Shown here one piece after another: positions 53,319 through 62,783 of a stretch of 64,000 nucleotides of DNA. The notes beneath the pieces were generated by a model. The model ran no database searches. It saw only the letters and a list, made by a program, of their open reading frames with translations, and was not told the DNA's origin. A program made the position numbers and the translations under genes. The DNA is taken from contig DBGCOP010000027.1 of assembly GCA_048360435.1 (NCBI GenBank), positions 124,001 to 188,000 of the forward strand, given 5' to 3'. Numbering within the stretch: position 1 is the stretch's first letter; every line of letters begins with the position of its first letter. Source of the stretch: Limenecus sp048360435 (GTDB lineage Bacteria; Cyanobacteriota; Vampirovibrionia; Gastranaerophilales; Gastranaerophilaceae).

Positions 53319-54437
53319 TTATTTGTCAGTTTCTATATTTTTTACTTCTTTAGCTTCAACTTTTTTTGTATTTTTTAGAGCTTCATCTTCAATTGTTTTG
53401 TTTTTAGCATCTTTTTTCTTTTCAGCTTCAACATCAAGCTGTTTATTGATAATGAGGGTTTGTGCAACCTGAATGATGTTACTTGTTATAAGGTAAAGCA
53501 AAACACCTGCCGGTATCGGGATAAAAAGGAAGGTTGCAGTAAGCATAACAGGCATCATTGTTCCTAATGTTTTTTGCATTGCTTCTTGCGCTGGATCAGG
53601 AGCCGCTGTTTTGTTTGTTGCCATCATGATTTTTTGTGTCAAGAACATTGATAAACCGAAAATAGCAACCAGAAGCAGTACATCATAGTTGAAAGATGAT
53701 TTAGCAGATACAGTTGGAACTGAAGCAGCCAAAATGTCACCTTTGCGTGTAAATTTAATATGTTCTATTTCTCTTGTATTGTTGTCTGTAACAGTTGCTT
53801 CAGCTGCTGTTATTTTTCCTAATTGACTGAATTTTAAATCAAAATCGTCCAAGCTTATTTTCAAATCAACAGGTTCTCCGGGAACAATGTCTCCTTGAAC
53901 TTTGAGTGCAGTTCTTGGGTTAGAAAGCTTAGCATTTTCAAGTTCTTTATCTCCAATATAAACTTTTATATTTTTATTCAATGAGAATGTGTCACGGTTT
54001 GTTACAGAAAATTTGCCGTCATTTGAAATACCTGCATTGCCCTTCAATGTAGCATCAAGTCTGTTTATGAATAAAAATTTTGATTGACCTGCCATTGAAA
54101 TGAACTGAGGACTCATCAAAGAAGAATATAAAAGAATAAATATGGGCATTTGTATCAACAATGGCAAACAGCCTGCCATTGGGTTAAATTTGTGTTCTTT
54201 ATAGAACTCCATCATTTTTTGCTGCATAACCTGAGGGTTATTTTTATATCTGTCTTGAATTGCTTTCATTTTTGGTTGAAGCATTTGCATTGTTTTCATA
54301 GAACGTTGTTGTGATACATTCAATGGCCACATTGCAACTCTGATTATGACAGTCAATGCAATAATTCCGAGTCCGTAACTTCCAAATATATTACTTAATT
54401 GTTTTAAGAAATCTATTGTTAATGTAGTAAAATCCAA
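53319..54437 (-). CDS. yidC: Membrane protein insertase YidC
   Basis: YidC inserts and folds inner-membrane proteins, alone or with SecYEG. It lacks the long periplasmic domain of proteobacterial YidC. The hydrophobic core has the family phrases SYGLGIIALTVIIRVAMWPL with the conserved Arg, NPMAGCLPLLIQMPIFILLY, and the late FIPIPAGVLLYLITSNIIQ. Between segments 2 and 3 is an insert of about 120 mostly beta-type residues. I chose TTG at 54437 because GGGGAGAG lies 5 bases before it; the longer frame to 54512 would begin inside the promoter. The tail is Lys/Glu-rich. It leads carbonic anhydrase by 13 bases. Confidence 0.9.
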   Translation of the reverse strand: MDFTTLTIDFLKQLSNIFGSYGLGIIALTVIIRVAMWPLNVSQQRSMKTMQMLQPKMKAIQDRYKNNPQVMQQKMMEFYKEHKFNPMAGCLPLLIQMPIFILLYSSLMSPQFISMAGQSKFLFINRLDATLKGNAGISNDGKFSVTNRDTFSLNKNIKVYIGDKELENAKLSNPRTALKVQGDIVPGEPVDLKISLDDFDLKFSQLGKITAAEATVTDNNTREIEHIKFTRKGDILAASVPTVSAKSSFNYDVLLLVAIFGLSMFLTQKIMMATNKTAAPDPAQEAMQKTLGTMMPVMLTATFLFIPIPAGVLLYLITSNIIQVAQTLIINKQLDVEAEKKKDAKNKTIEDEALKNTKKVEAKEVKNIETDK

Positions 54438-54484
54438 AGTATCTCTCCCCTGTTTATATTCATTTTCCAATTTAGTTAATTTAT

Positions 54485-54512
54485 ATTGTAAAACAAAAAT
54501 ATCTTTTGCCAA
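54485..54512 (-). promoter_or_regulatory. Promoter of yidC
   Basis: On the minus strand a -35 TTGGCA (54507-54512) and a -10 TACAAT (54485-54490) are 16 bases apart. This supports the yidC start at 54437, about 40 bases downstream of the expected start of transcription. Confidence 0.6.
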
Positions 54513-54586
54513 ATGAATGCTAAGAAATTTGTAATAAAATAAATCTTTATGTTATCGTTAAAGAAAACAAAGATAGGAATGTTTTA

Positions 54587-55915
54587 ATGAAAATAGTTGT
54601 TTTTGGTGCAAGTGAAATAGGCTGTTTGATTGCAACAGAATTTTTTGAAGATCACGATATAACTATTATAGATAAAGAAGAAAATCGCACGGATGCTTTG
54701 AACAAGCTGGATATAAGCTATATTTCAGGAAATGGATCAAATATAAACACATTGAATTCGGCAAATATAGATGATGCGGATGTATTTATTGCATGTTCCT
54801 GCTTTGATGAGGCTAATATTGTTTCTTGCTTGACCGTGAGCAGGTTGAGTCGAGCAAAGACAGTTTGTTTTGTCAGTAAGCCTGAATATATTGAGTCTTT
54901 GAAATTAATGAAAAATACTCAATATGAAATGATTGATTATGTTATTTGGCCTGAGGAGCTGTTAACTCAGGAAATTTTTAGAATTATTACTGTTCCTGAG
55001 GCGGTAGATGTTGAAAACTTTGCAGGAGGGAAAGCAAGACTTCTTGAATATAGAATAAAAGAAGATTCGATGCTTTTGAATAAAAAGATAAAAGATTGTC
55101 GTTTTGTTGATGAAACATTGATTGTTGCTATAACCAGAGATGAAACACTTTTTATTCCTGATGGTGATACAGACTTTAGAATAAATGACAAAGTTATTTT
55201 CATGGGTTCTTCAACATCGCTTGATATACTTGCAAGAGATATTTTTCAAAGTAAGTCAAAAGTGAGGACTGCTGCTATTATAGGCGGAGGAAGCGTTGGT
55301 TTGATGCTTGCTGAGAATCTTGAAAAAATTAATATAAAAACAAAAATTATAGAAAAAGATTATAAACGTTGTGAAGATCTTACAGAAGCTTTAAAAAATA
55401 CTCTTGTTTTATACGGAGACGGAACCAATATGGAGCTTTTAGAACAGGAGAATATCGGTGAATGTGATGTTGTTATTTGTGTAACAAATAATGATGAAAA
55501 AAATCTTTTGTGTTCTCTTTTAACAAAGCAAATGGGTGCAAAAAAGATTATTACTAGAGTATCAAAATCAGCAAATATCGGGTTGTTTGAAAAAGTTGGG
55601 ATTGATGTTGCTATATCTCCGAAAGAAGCGGCTATTAATGAAATAAGAAATAACTTGATAGAAACAGATGTTGAAATACTTGCTACGGTAGAAAGAGGGC
55701 AGGGGCGTATAATTGAAGCTCAGATTCCTTCGAACTTTAAAGAAACAACGGTTATGGATTTGAAACTTCCGGAAAAGGCAATTATTGCTATTATTCAGAG
55801 AAATTCAGGTGTTTTGATACCTAAAGGGATTACTCTTTTGAAACCGAATGATTCTTTGCTTGTTTTTACAAGAGAAGAAAATTCACAAAAAATTATTGAT
55901 TTTTTTAGGGGCTGA
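54587..55915 (+). CDS. trkA: Trk potassium uptake protein TrkA
   Basis: TrkA is the cytoplasmic regulatory subunit of the Trk potassium importer. It has two RCK halves, each with a Rossmann NAD-binding part and a TrkA-C part. The first glycine motif GASEIG (8-13) differs from the classic GxGxxG in its second glycine. The second, GGGSVG (about 233-238), is classic and is followed by the acidic IIEKD. The length of 442 residues is normal for the double form. It starts a two-gene unit with trkH, 8 bases downstream, and diverges from yidC. Confidence 0.93.
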   Translation: MKIVVFGASEIGCLIATEFFEDHDITIIDKEENRTDALNKLDISYISGNGSNINTLNSANIDDADVFIACSCFDEANIVSCLTVSRLSRAKTVCFVSKPEYIESLKLMKNTQYEMIDYVIWPEELLTQEIFRIITVPEAVDVENFAGGKARLLEYRIKEDSMLLNKKIKDCRFVDETLIVAITRDETLFIPDGDTDFRINDKVIFMGSSTSLDILARDIFQSKSKVRTAAIIGGGSVGLMLAENLEKINIKTKIIEKDYKRCEDLTEALKNTLVLYGDGTNMELLEQENIGECDVVICVTNNDEKNLLCSLLTKQMGAKKIITRVSKSANIGLFEKVGIDVAISPKEAAINEIRNNLIETDVEILATVERGQGRIIEAQIPSNFKETTVMDLKLPEKAIIAIIQRNSGVLIPKGITLLKPNDSLLVFTREENSQKIIDFFRG

Positions 55916-55923
55916 TAAAGATT

Positions 55924-57375
55924 ATGAGACTTGCATATATATTTACGGCTTTAGGTTTGATATTAAGATGTATTGCTCTTGTGATACTGGCTCCTGTTGC
56001 TGTTGCTTTATATTATCACGACTTAAATTCTGTTCTGCCTTTTGTACTGGCTTCTTTTCTGAGCATTATATTAAGTTTTGTTGTCAGAAAAAAATCAGAT
56101 ACATTTGAAAGTCTTAATGATATAAAAAAATCAGAAGCTCTATGTGTGGTAGCGATTTCATGGATTTTATTCTCGATAATTGGGATGATTCCTTATCTGT
56201 TCTATGGATTAAGTCCTTTGAATTCTCTTTTTGAATCTGTATCAGGAATAACAACAACAGGTGCGACAATCCTGACAACTTTCTCATACCCGAAAACTAT
56301 GTTTTTTTGGCGTTCAATGAGCCAGTGGCTTGGGGGGATGGGGATTATTGTATTATTCATTGCGGTATTGCCGCAATTTGCTGTTGCAGGAAGACAGATG
56401 TTTTTTGCGGAAGCTCCCGGACCTACCGAGGATAAAATTACTCCTCGTATAAGACATACAGCTTCAGCTGTTTGGACCATTTATTTGATAGTTACACTGA
56501 TTGAAATTATACTTTTAAAACTGGCTGGAATGCCCTTGTTTGATGCTTTTTGTAATTCATTTTCAACACTTGCCGGAGGCGGCTTTTCTCCGAATCCGAT
56601 AAGTATAATGGGATATCATTCCAATCTGATTTGTTGGATTATGACATTTTTTATGTTTATTGCCGGTGTAAACTTTGCTCTTATGTATAAAGTATATTTG
56701 AACAAATCTCCATCTTTGCTTTTTAAAGATGAGGAATTCAGGACGTATACAGGTATAATACTTTTCTTTTCTGTTTCTATTGCAATTGTTTTATTTTTAC
56801 AAAATTCATACAATTGTTTTGATGCTTTGACACACGGATTTTTTCAGGTAACAAGCGTTATTATTACAGCCGGATTTGCTTCAGTTGATTTTGCGCAATG
56901 GGTGCTTCCTGCTAAAATGTTTCTGTTTGTTTTGCTTTTTTGTGGAGCCTGTGCAGGTTCAGCCGGTGGTGGCATGAAGGTTGTAAGGTGGCTTTTCCTT
57001 GTAAAATATTTGAAAAGAGAAATTGCAAAAATTCTTCATCCTAATGCTGTTTATCCTTTGAAAATAAATAAAAATATTGTACCAAATGAAATTATTCAGC
57101 AGATATTGGCTTTTATTCTTTTTTACTTTTTAATTTTTGGATTATCTGCATTTATTATTTCAATTCTTGAAAATAATACATTAATAGGTGTTACAGGAAG
57201 TATAACGACTCTTGGAAATGTAGGACCCGGGTTTGGCGTAATAGGACCTATGGGTACATTTGATATTCTACATCCTGTGTCAAAGTGTTTGTGTATTTTT
57301 AATATGCTGGTCGGTAGGCTGGAGCTTATTCCTTTTTTGGCTATGCTTCATCCTGATTTTTGGAACATAAAATAA
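55924..57375 (+). CDS. trkH: Trk potassium uptake protein TrkH
   Basis: TrkH is the membrane pore of the Trk potassium system. Its four pore loops can be seen in order: GITTTGATIL (about 108), TLAGGGFSPN (about 215), VIITAGFASVD (about 312) and LGNVGPGFG (about 429), each with a filter glycine. The many hydrophobic segments and the length of 483 residues fit the family. It begins 8 bp after trkA, and the two products form one complex. A GGGGCTGATAAAG-type ribosome site spans the trkA stop. Confidence 0.95.
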   Translation: MRLAYIFTALGLILRCIALVILAPVAVALYYHDLNSVLPFVLASFLSIILSFVVRKKSDTFESLNDIKKSEALCVVAISWILFSIIGMIPYLFYGLSPLNSLFESVSGITTTGATILTTFSYPKTMFFWRSMSQWLGGMGIIVLFIAVLPQFAVAGRQMFFAEAPGPTEDKITPRIRHTASAVWTIYLIVTLIEIILLKLAGMPLFDAFCNSFSTLAGGGFSPNPISIMGYHSNLICWIMTFFMFIAGVNFALMYKVYLNKSPSLLFKDEEFRTYTGIILFFSVSIAIVLFLQNSYNCFDALTHGFFQVTSVIITAGFASVDFAQWVLPAKMFLFVLLFCGACAGSAGGGMKVVRWLFLVKYLKREIAKILHPNAVYPLKINKNIVPNEIIQQILAFILFYFLIFGLSAFIISILENNTLIGVTGSITTLGNVGPGFGVIGPMGTFDILHPVSKCLCIFNMLVGRLELIPFLAMLHPDFWNIK

Positions 57376-57418
57376 TCAAAATACATCGTATATACGTGTA
57401 AAGACTACTGTTATCTGT

Positions 57419-57442
57419 TACAATATCACTGTTAATATTGTA
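57419..57442 (+). promoter_or_regulatory. Palindrome over the likely -10 of the M16 protease operon
   Basis: TACAATAT (57419-57426) and ATATTGTA (57435-57442) form a perfect 8-bp inverted repeat with an 8-base gap. The left arm contains a TACAAT that could be a -10. A repressor site or a hairpin leader are both possible. Confidence 0.4.
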
Positions 57443-57459
57443 AACTTTGAGGTATACAC

Positions 57460-58797
57460 GTGGAAAAAACGATAAAAACAGAAATAAAATACCCGTATTT
57501 AACAAGACCTGTTGAAATTTATGAAAGGGAATGCGGTCACAAAATCGTTCTTGCTCATAAAGAAGGCGGACTTGTTAATGTTTCAAGCTGGGTTAAAACA
57601 GGTTCTATAAATGAAACTGATGAAAATAACGGTATCTCCCATTTTTTGGAACATTTGATGTTTAAAGGTACTCACAAGAATAAGGCCGGTTATTTTGACA
57701 AAACTCTTGAAGCTAAGGGTGCTATTGTAAATGCTGCTACTTGGAAAGATTACACTTTTTATTATGTAACTCTGCCCAAAGGACCTGATGGAGCTTATTT
57801 TAAAGAAGCAATTGAGCTGCATGCTGATATGATGCTTGATCCTGTTATTCCGGAAGATGAAGTAGGACCTGCTTTTAAATTTGGAGATGATTCTGTTTCG
57901 CAAAAGAGAGAACGCCATGTCGTTATTGAAGAAATCAGGATGAGACAGGATCAGCCTTGGACAAAGGTTTATAATACTGTTAATGCAAATATGTATAGTG
58001 ATCATCCTTACAGAAGAGATGTAATAGGATTTCCTGAAACGATTGCTTCTATACCGAGAGAAACTATTTTGAACTATTACAGGACTCACTACACGCCAAA
58101 TAACATAACAACTATTGTTGTTGGTGATTTTAACCATGAAGAGATTCTTGAGAAAGTTATAAGGGAGTTTGATTTTAAAGGTCGAGAAAATTTTGAAAAT
58201 CCTAAACATAAGATTGATGAGCCGGTAAAAGAACCAAAATATATAGAACTTAAAGGTAAAATAAATACAGGTTTTGTGATTACAGGCTGGCTGGGACCTG
58301 AAGCTTGTAACGTAAAAGAAAATATTGGGCTTGAAATTATAAATGTTATTACCGGTGAAGGGCAAAGTTCAAGAATGTATCAAAACCTTATAGAAAAAGC
58401 CAAAGACCCTGTTTTTAACATTGTAACAACTGATTTTTACAACTTTAAAGACGGTGCAAATTTCTTTGTTCAGGCAAACTTTAAGGCAGATAAAAAAGAT
58501 GAGGCTTTGAACTTGATAAAAGCAGAAATGCAAAAAATTCTTGATGGTGATATTACACAACAGGAATTTAATAAAGCAAAGAAAAAACTCAAATCCAGAT
58601 TTGCTGAAAGTTCTGAAACTGTTTCTGATATTGCTGAAAATATAGGATATTATATGACAGTTTGCAATAATTTGGATTTGGTTGAAAAGTATCTTAAAGA
58701 ATTAGATTCTTATTCAATTGATGATGTAAAAGAAACGGTGAAAAAATATTTGTCTTTGAATAACGCAGTAACAGCAGTTTTATTACCGGAAGGATAA
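57460..58797 (+). CDS. M16-family zinc peptidase, catalytic subunit
   Basis: This 445-residue protein is a two-domain M16 (pitrilysin/MPP-like) protease chain. The inverted zinc motif HFLEH is at residues 61-65, followed by the usual MFKGT. The C-terminal half has the substrate-binding-type segment GEGQSSRMYQNLIE. There is no signal peptide, so it likely acts in the cytoplasm, on peptides or small proteins. The start is GTG at 57460 with GAGG 8 bases upstream. The partner subunit follows after 3 bases. Confidence 0.9.
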   Translation: MEKTIKTEIKYPYLTRPVEIYERECGHKIVLAHKEGGLVNVSSWVKTGSINETDENNGISHFLEHLMFKGTHKNKAGYFDKTLEAKGAIVNAATWKDYTFYYVTLPKGPDGAYFKEAIELHADMMLDPVIPEDEVGPAFKFGDDSVSQKRERHVVIEEIRMRQDQPWTKVYNTVNANMYSDHPYRRDVIGFPETIASIPRETILNYYRTHYTPNNITTIVVGDFNHEEILEKVIREFDFKGRENFENPKHKIDEPVKEPKYIELKGKINTGFVITGWLGPEACNVKENIGLEIINVITGEGQSSRMYQNLIEKAKDPVFNIVTTDFYNFKDGANFFVQANFKADKKDEALNLIKAEMQKILDGDITQQEFNKAKKKLKSRFAESSETVSDIAENIGYYMTVCNNLDLVEKYLKELDSYSIDDVKETVKKYLSLNNAVTAVLLPEG

Positions 58798-58800
58798 AAA

Positions 58801-60027
58801 ATGAAAAAAATAATATTGGAAAATAACATACCTTTAGTTCTTAAGGAAAATAAAAATACTCCGAGACACGCTATGTGTTTTTATTTCAAAATTGAAGAAC
58901 CTGAAAAAAAAGCAGGGCTGTATACACTCTTGAATAGATTGTTTTTGCAAGGTACAAAAAACAGACCTGCTGAAAAACTAGCCCAAGAATTGGATGAAAA
59001 TGCCATTGATTGTTACAGTGAAATGAAACAGGATTTCATCAGGTTCAAGCTTCAATGTCTTAATGAGGATTTTGAAAAAGGTCTAGAAATACTTTCTGAC
59101 ATAATTAAAAACTCAACCTTTGATGACTTTGAAAAAGAGGTTATAAAACTAAAAGGCGAAATTCAGGCTGAGCTTGATGAACCAAAGTCAAAAGCTATGG
59201 ATGGATTTTATAAAAACATATATGAAAATCATCCTTACGGTCATACGTATACAAAGATTCTGGAGGATATTGATTATATTACTAAAGACGAAGTTATTGA
59301 TGTATACAAAAAATTGATATCAGAATCATCAAAAGTTATAAGTGTTGTTGGTGATTTTAAGGAAGACAACATAAAAATGTTGTTAAAAAAATATTTTTCA
59401 GACATTAAAAACAATCAAATAGAATCAAAAATTCCTTATTCAAAAATAACTGAAAATAAAATTATAAAAATAGAAAAAAATGATGCTTCTCAGGCTCAGA
59501 TTATTCAAGGCTGGCATGTGCCGACTATTTTTGACAAAGATTATCCTGCTATTATGGTTATGAACACAATGCTGGGTTCTAGCGGTTTGTCTTCCAGATT
59601 GTTTCTTGAGCTGAGAGATAAAAAAGGTTTGGCTTATGTTGTAAGAAGCAGTTATGAAATTTATGACAAAGCTGCATTGTTTAATGTTTATATTGCAACA
59701 GAACCTAAAAATATAAAAACAAGCTTAGAGGGTTTTAAGGTGGAACTAGAGAAAATAAAAAATATCCCCGTAACCGAAACTGAGCTTGAAAATGCTAAAA
59801 ATAATTTAATAGGCAAACGTCAATTCTTTATGGAAACTAACTTGCAACAGTCTAGTATGATAGCTTTTTACGAAGATAAAGGTTTAGGCTGTGATTTTGA
59901 AGAGAAACTCATTAAATTAATAAGAGAGGTTACAGTTGAAGATATACAACGTGTGGCGAATTTCTGTATAAAAGATCCTTATGTTTTGACGGTTTTGGCA
60001 CCTGAAGAATATTTGGCTCAGATATAG
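58801..60027 (+). CDS. M16-family peptidase, non-catalytic partner subunit
   Basis: This 408-residue chain has the same two-domain M16 fold pattern as its neighbour, but the zinc motif HxxEH is missing; at the equivalent place it reads LLNRLFLQGTKN. The C-terminal half keeps the conserved Arg/Tyr-type segment GLSSRLFLELRDKKGLAYVV that helps bind substrate. In two-gene M16 systems one chain carries the zinc and the other the R/Y pair, and together they form the protease. This pair fits that plan. It starts 3 bases after the catalytic gene. Confidence 0.9.
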   Translation: MKKIILENNIPLVLKENKNTPRHAMCFYFKIEEPEKKAGLYTLLNRLFLQGTKNRPAEKLAQELDENAIDCYSEMKQDFIRFKLQCLNEDFEKGLEILSDIIKNSTFDDFEKEVIKLKGEIQAELDEPKSKAMDGFYKNIYENHPYGHTYTKILEDIDYITKDEVIDVYKKLISESSKVISVVGDFKEDNIKMLLKKYFSDIKNNQIESKIPYSKITENKIIKIEKNDASQAQIIQGWHVPTIFDKDYPAIMVMNTMLGSSGLSSRLFLELRDKKGLAYVVRSSYEIYDKAALFNVYIATEPKNIKTSLEGFKVELEKIKNIPVTETELENAKNNLIGKRQFFMETNLQQSSMIAFYEDKGLGCDFEEKLIKLIREVTVEDIQRVANFCIKDPYVLTVLAPEEYLAQI

Positions 60028-60041
60028 GAAATAAATTTATT

Positions 60042-60656
60042 ATGTCTAAAAATCCGATAAAAAGAGGACTCAAGGTTCAAATTGAATTTGAAACAGGCAG
60101 CAGAAAATCCAGGATTGACTGCTATATTATAAAACCTGAATTTGATAGGTTAACTTTGTCTTTTCCTGAATCAAAAAAAGAGTTTGTTCCATATCTTTGT
60201 GAAGGAACGGAAATAAAGGCTTTTATCTATACATTTTCAGGGATAATGATTATAGATTCAATTGTCTTTGATTCGCCCTTTGACGGAAAATTTGTTATAG
60301 AGTTCAATGATGAGCATCAGGTTATTCAACGCAGAAAATATCTCAGACAGCCTTATATGACGGATTTATATCTGGAACGCCCTGAAGGAAATATAAGAAC
60401 CATGACGATTGACATAGGCGGTGGTGGAGTGCGCTTTTCCTGTGATACACTTTTGAGTAATATGCAGGAGTTTAATGCACAGCTTAGGCTTACACCTTTT
60501 GAACCAATGATCAAAATAGGCGGTTTTGTTTTGAAAAAAACATTTTATAAAGAAGATGAGTACCTTTTTGAGTTTACGCAAATTAGTGAAAAAGACAGAA
60601 ATTTGATAATTCAAAAATGTATCCAAATTGAAAGAGAACAGAACAAAAAATACTAA
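60042..60656 (+). CDS. PilZ-domain protein (c-di-GMP receptor, YcgR-like)
   Basis: The first 90 residues look like the YcgR N-terminal (PilZN) barrel. A PilZ domain follows, with the c-di-GMP binding RxxxR inside RRKYLRQP (about residues 97-104) and DIGGGGVRFSC (about 127-137). The usual (D/N)xSxxG motif has Gly in place of Ser. YcgR-like proteins answer c-di-GMP by changing motility or envelope processes. It is 204 residues long and starts 14 bp after the M16 partner gene. A GGEEF-type c-di-GMP enzyme of this window could supply its ligand. Confidence 0.8.
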   Translation: MSKNPIKRGLKVQIEFETGSRKSRIDCYIIKPEFDRLTLSFPESKKEFVPYLCEGTEIKAFIYTFSGIMIIDSIVFDSPFDGKFVIEFNDEHQVIQRRKYLRQPYMTDLYLERPEGNIRTMTIDIGGGGVRFSCDTLLSNMQEFNAQLRLTPFEPMIKIGGFVLKKTFYKEDEYLFEFTQISEKDRNLIIQKCIQIEREQNKKY

Positions 60657-60742
60657 AAAAGCAATATTAATAACAATATTGAGAGTTTGCAAAAAAACGT
60701 TGTGTATTTTAATATATATTTAAGTTAACGATTCGGAAGAAC

Positions 60743-62341
60743 ATGTTCAAAATTCTACAACACAGAAAAAAGAATAATAACGATTATAAAGCGAACAGCA
60801 GTTTACAAAGGGCTATTGAAAAATGCCAGATAGAACTGGCAAATGATCCAACCAATGCTGAATTGCATGTTCGTTTAGGTGATTTGTATATAGAATGGCA
60901 TTTGGATATTCATCAGGCTCGCCAGTATATAGATGAAGCTATTACTGAATATCAAAGAGCTTTGGAATCTTATATAAATTCTGCTGAAATTTATTATAAA
61001 ATCGGTATGGCTTTTTATTATAAGAATGAAATAGACAGAGCTATAAATTATTTTAATCTTTCTGTTGAAAAAGATGAAAAATTGGCAAATGCATATTATA
61101 TGCTTGCTTGTTGCCATACTAAAAAAGCACATTTCCCGGATGCTATGGATTTTGCCCAAAAAGCGATAAAACTTAAGCCTTTTAGTTCTTCAAGAGCTCA
61201 TTTTCTCTGTTATAACCTTTATAGAGTTATGACAGTAAAAGGCTTTAAAATTACACTTAAAAAACAGACAGAACTGCTATTGTCCTTTTTGACTTTGCCC
61301 TTCGATAGAGAAGCGTTAAAAGGTGTCGGTAAAGTTATTTCATATCTTCAATTTATGCCTATGCTTGTAAAAGGGTGGATTATGGTAGCAAGAAATGGTA
61401 TAAATGAAGCTGTTGATTTGTATAGGGATGCTCTTGAGAAAGCACCCGGTTTTATCCTTCTTTATTGCCTTTTAGGCGATATATACAGAGCAATGGGCAG
61501 ATATGAAGATGCTATTTTGGAATATAAAATGGCTATCATTCTTGATAGTTTGAACATAACAGCATATCGTTCATTATGTGTTGTATATGAAGAACTTGGT
61601 GATTTGGATAGTGCAATTGAGTCATATCAAAAGTTAATCGAAATACAACCGAATGCTGCCGAATATCACAGCAATCTTGCTAATATTTTATATCTGAAAG
61701 GTGAGGCAAAAGAGGCAATTGCTTATTATCAAAATGCAATTACTTTGAATCCAAAACCGGAATGGACAAGTGTAATTGCTCAAACACTTGGTTATGTTTT
61801 TCAAGAATCTGAAAAAAATACAGATGCTGCAATCAGTGCTTATCAATCTGCCTATCTTTTGACACCGACAGACATTGATATATTCATAAACCTTGGCAGC
61901 GCTTTTTATGATAAACAAGAATACAACAATGCTTTAACAGTATATAGAAGAGCACTCGAACTTGATCCGACAAATGCAAAAATTCATTGTAATCTGGGCT
62001 TTTTGCACTGGGGTAAAGGCGATATTGATGAAGCAATAAAGGAATATGAGCTTTCTATCAAATATGATTCTACTTATGACATTGCATATAACAATCTTGG
62101 TGTTATTTATCTTGATGATTTGGGAAGAGTCCAAAATGCTATTGAACTCTTTGAAAAAGCAATCAAATATAACCCTAATTATGCGTTGGCGCATTATAAC
62201 CTTGGGCGTTCTGTGGCAATTAAGGGAGATAAGGTTGAAGCTGCTAAACTTTTTCAGATTGCAATGGACTTGAACAATGTTACAAATGAACTTGATCCAC
62301 AGGAAATTACCGATAAAATTCAAGGTCTGTTTGATTCGTAA
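60743..62341 (+). CDS. TPR-repeat protein
   Basis: This 532-residue protein is built largely of TPR helix pairs. At least ten can be counted by the pattern of Tyr-x-Lys-Ala...Pro, from about residue 35 to 510, for example in AIELFEKAIKYNPNYALAHYNLG near the end. A break near residues 160-220, rich in Phe and Leu, may be a different fold or membrane-associated. No signal peptide is present. TPR proteins act as scaffolds, and the client is not known. It lies between the PilZ gene and a thioesterase gene on the same strand, so the four could be co-regulated. Confidence 0.85.
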   Translation: MFKILQHRKKNNNDYKANSSLQRAIEKCQIELANDPTNAELHVRLGDLYIEWHLDIHQARQYIDEAITEYQRALESYINSAEIYYKIGMAFYYKNEIDRAINYFNLSVEKDEKLANAYYMLACCHTKKAHFPDAMDFAQKAIKLKPFSSSRAHFLCYNLYRVMTVKGFKITLKKQTELLLSFLTLPFDREALKGVGKVISYLQFMPMLVKGWIMVARNGINEAVDLYRDALEKAPGFILLYCLLGDIYRAMGRYEDAILEYKMAIILDSLNITAYRSLCVVYEELGDLDSAIESYQKLIEIQPNAAEYHSNLANILYLKGEAKEAIAYYQNAITLNPKPEWTSVIAQTLGYVFQESEKNTDAAISAYQSAYLLTPTDIDIFINLGSAFYDKQEYNNALTVYRRALELDPTNAKIHCNLGFLHWGKGDIDEAIKEYELSIKYDSTYDIAYNNLGVIYLDDLGRVQNAIELFEKAIKYNPNYALAHYNLGRSVAIKGDKVEAAKLFQIAMDLNNVTNELDPQEITDKIQGLFDS

Positions 62342-62363
62342 TTTGTAAAACAGTGGGGAATAT

Positions 62364-62783
62364 ATGAAACATATAGATGAAATAAGAGTTTATTATGCTG
62401 ATACGGATGCTTATGGTGTAGTATGGCACGGTGCATATCTGCGCTGGCTTGAAGCAGGCAGAATTGAATTTACTGATAAAGTTATGGGCTTGGACTTGAA
62501 ACAGATGCAAGCGGATGGTTGCATTTTGCCGGTTGTTGAGTTGAATATAAAATATAAAATTTCAGCAAAACTAGATGATAATTTGATTCTTGAAACATAT
62601 ATTGAAGAATTGCGTCCGAGTGCAATTGTCTTCAAACAGGTTTTGAAAAACAAGGATACCGGCATTATAAATATAACAGCTTCTGTTACTTGTGTTGCTG
62701 TTGATACAAACACAAACAAAATGTTTAGACGACTTCCTTCTTTTATAATTGATGCTTATGAAAAAAATCTTTCAGCAGTTTAA
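62364..62783 (+). CDS. Acyl-CoA thioesterase of the YbgC/4HBT hot-dog family
   Basis: Hot-dog thioesterases cut acyl-CoA or acyl-ACP bonds. The family motif YYADTDAYGVVWHGAYLRWLE starts near residue 10, with the catalytic Asp in DTD. The length of 139 residues is normal. The YbgC group acts near the Tol-Pal system in proteobacteria, but no tol genes are near here. It follows the TPR gene by 22 bp, with GTGGGGA as a ribosome site. It is convergent with the dehydratase small-subunit gene, with no gap. Confidence 0.88.
   Translation: MKHIDEIRVYYADTDAYGVVWHGAYLRWLEAGRIEFTDKVMGLDLKQMQADGCILPVVELNIKYKISAKLDDNLILETYIEELRPSAIVFKQVLKNKDTGIINITASVTCVAVDTNTNKMFRRLPSFIIDAYEKNLSAV

Noticed and set aside
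54438..54512. A longer YidC start at 54512
   Set aside because: It would begin exactly at the -35 box of a good promoter and has no ribosome site, while the TTG at 54437 has GGGGAGAG at correct spacing.
57583..58365. A 260-residue frame antisense to the M16 gene
   Set aside because: The plus-strand frame has a clear protease domain with zinc motif, start and ribosome site. The antisense frame has no family features and is a shadow.
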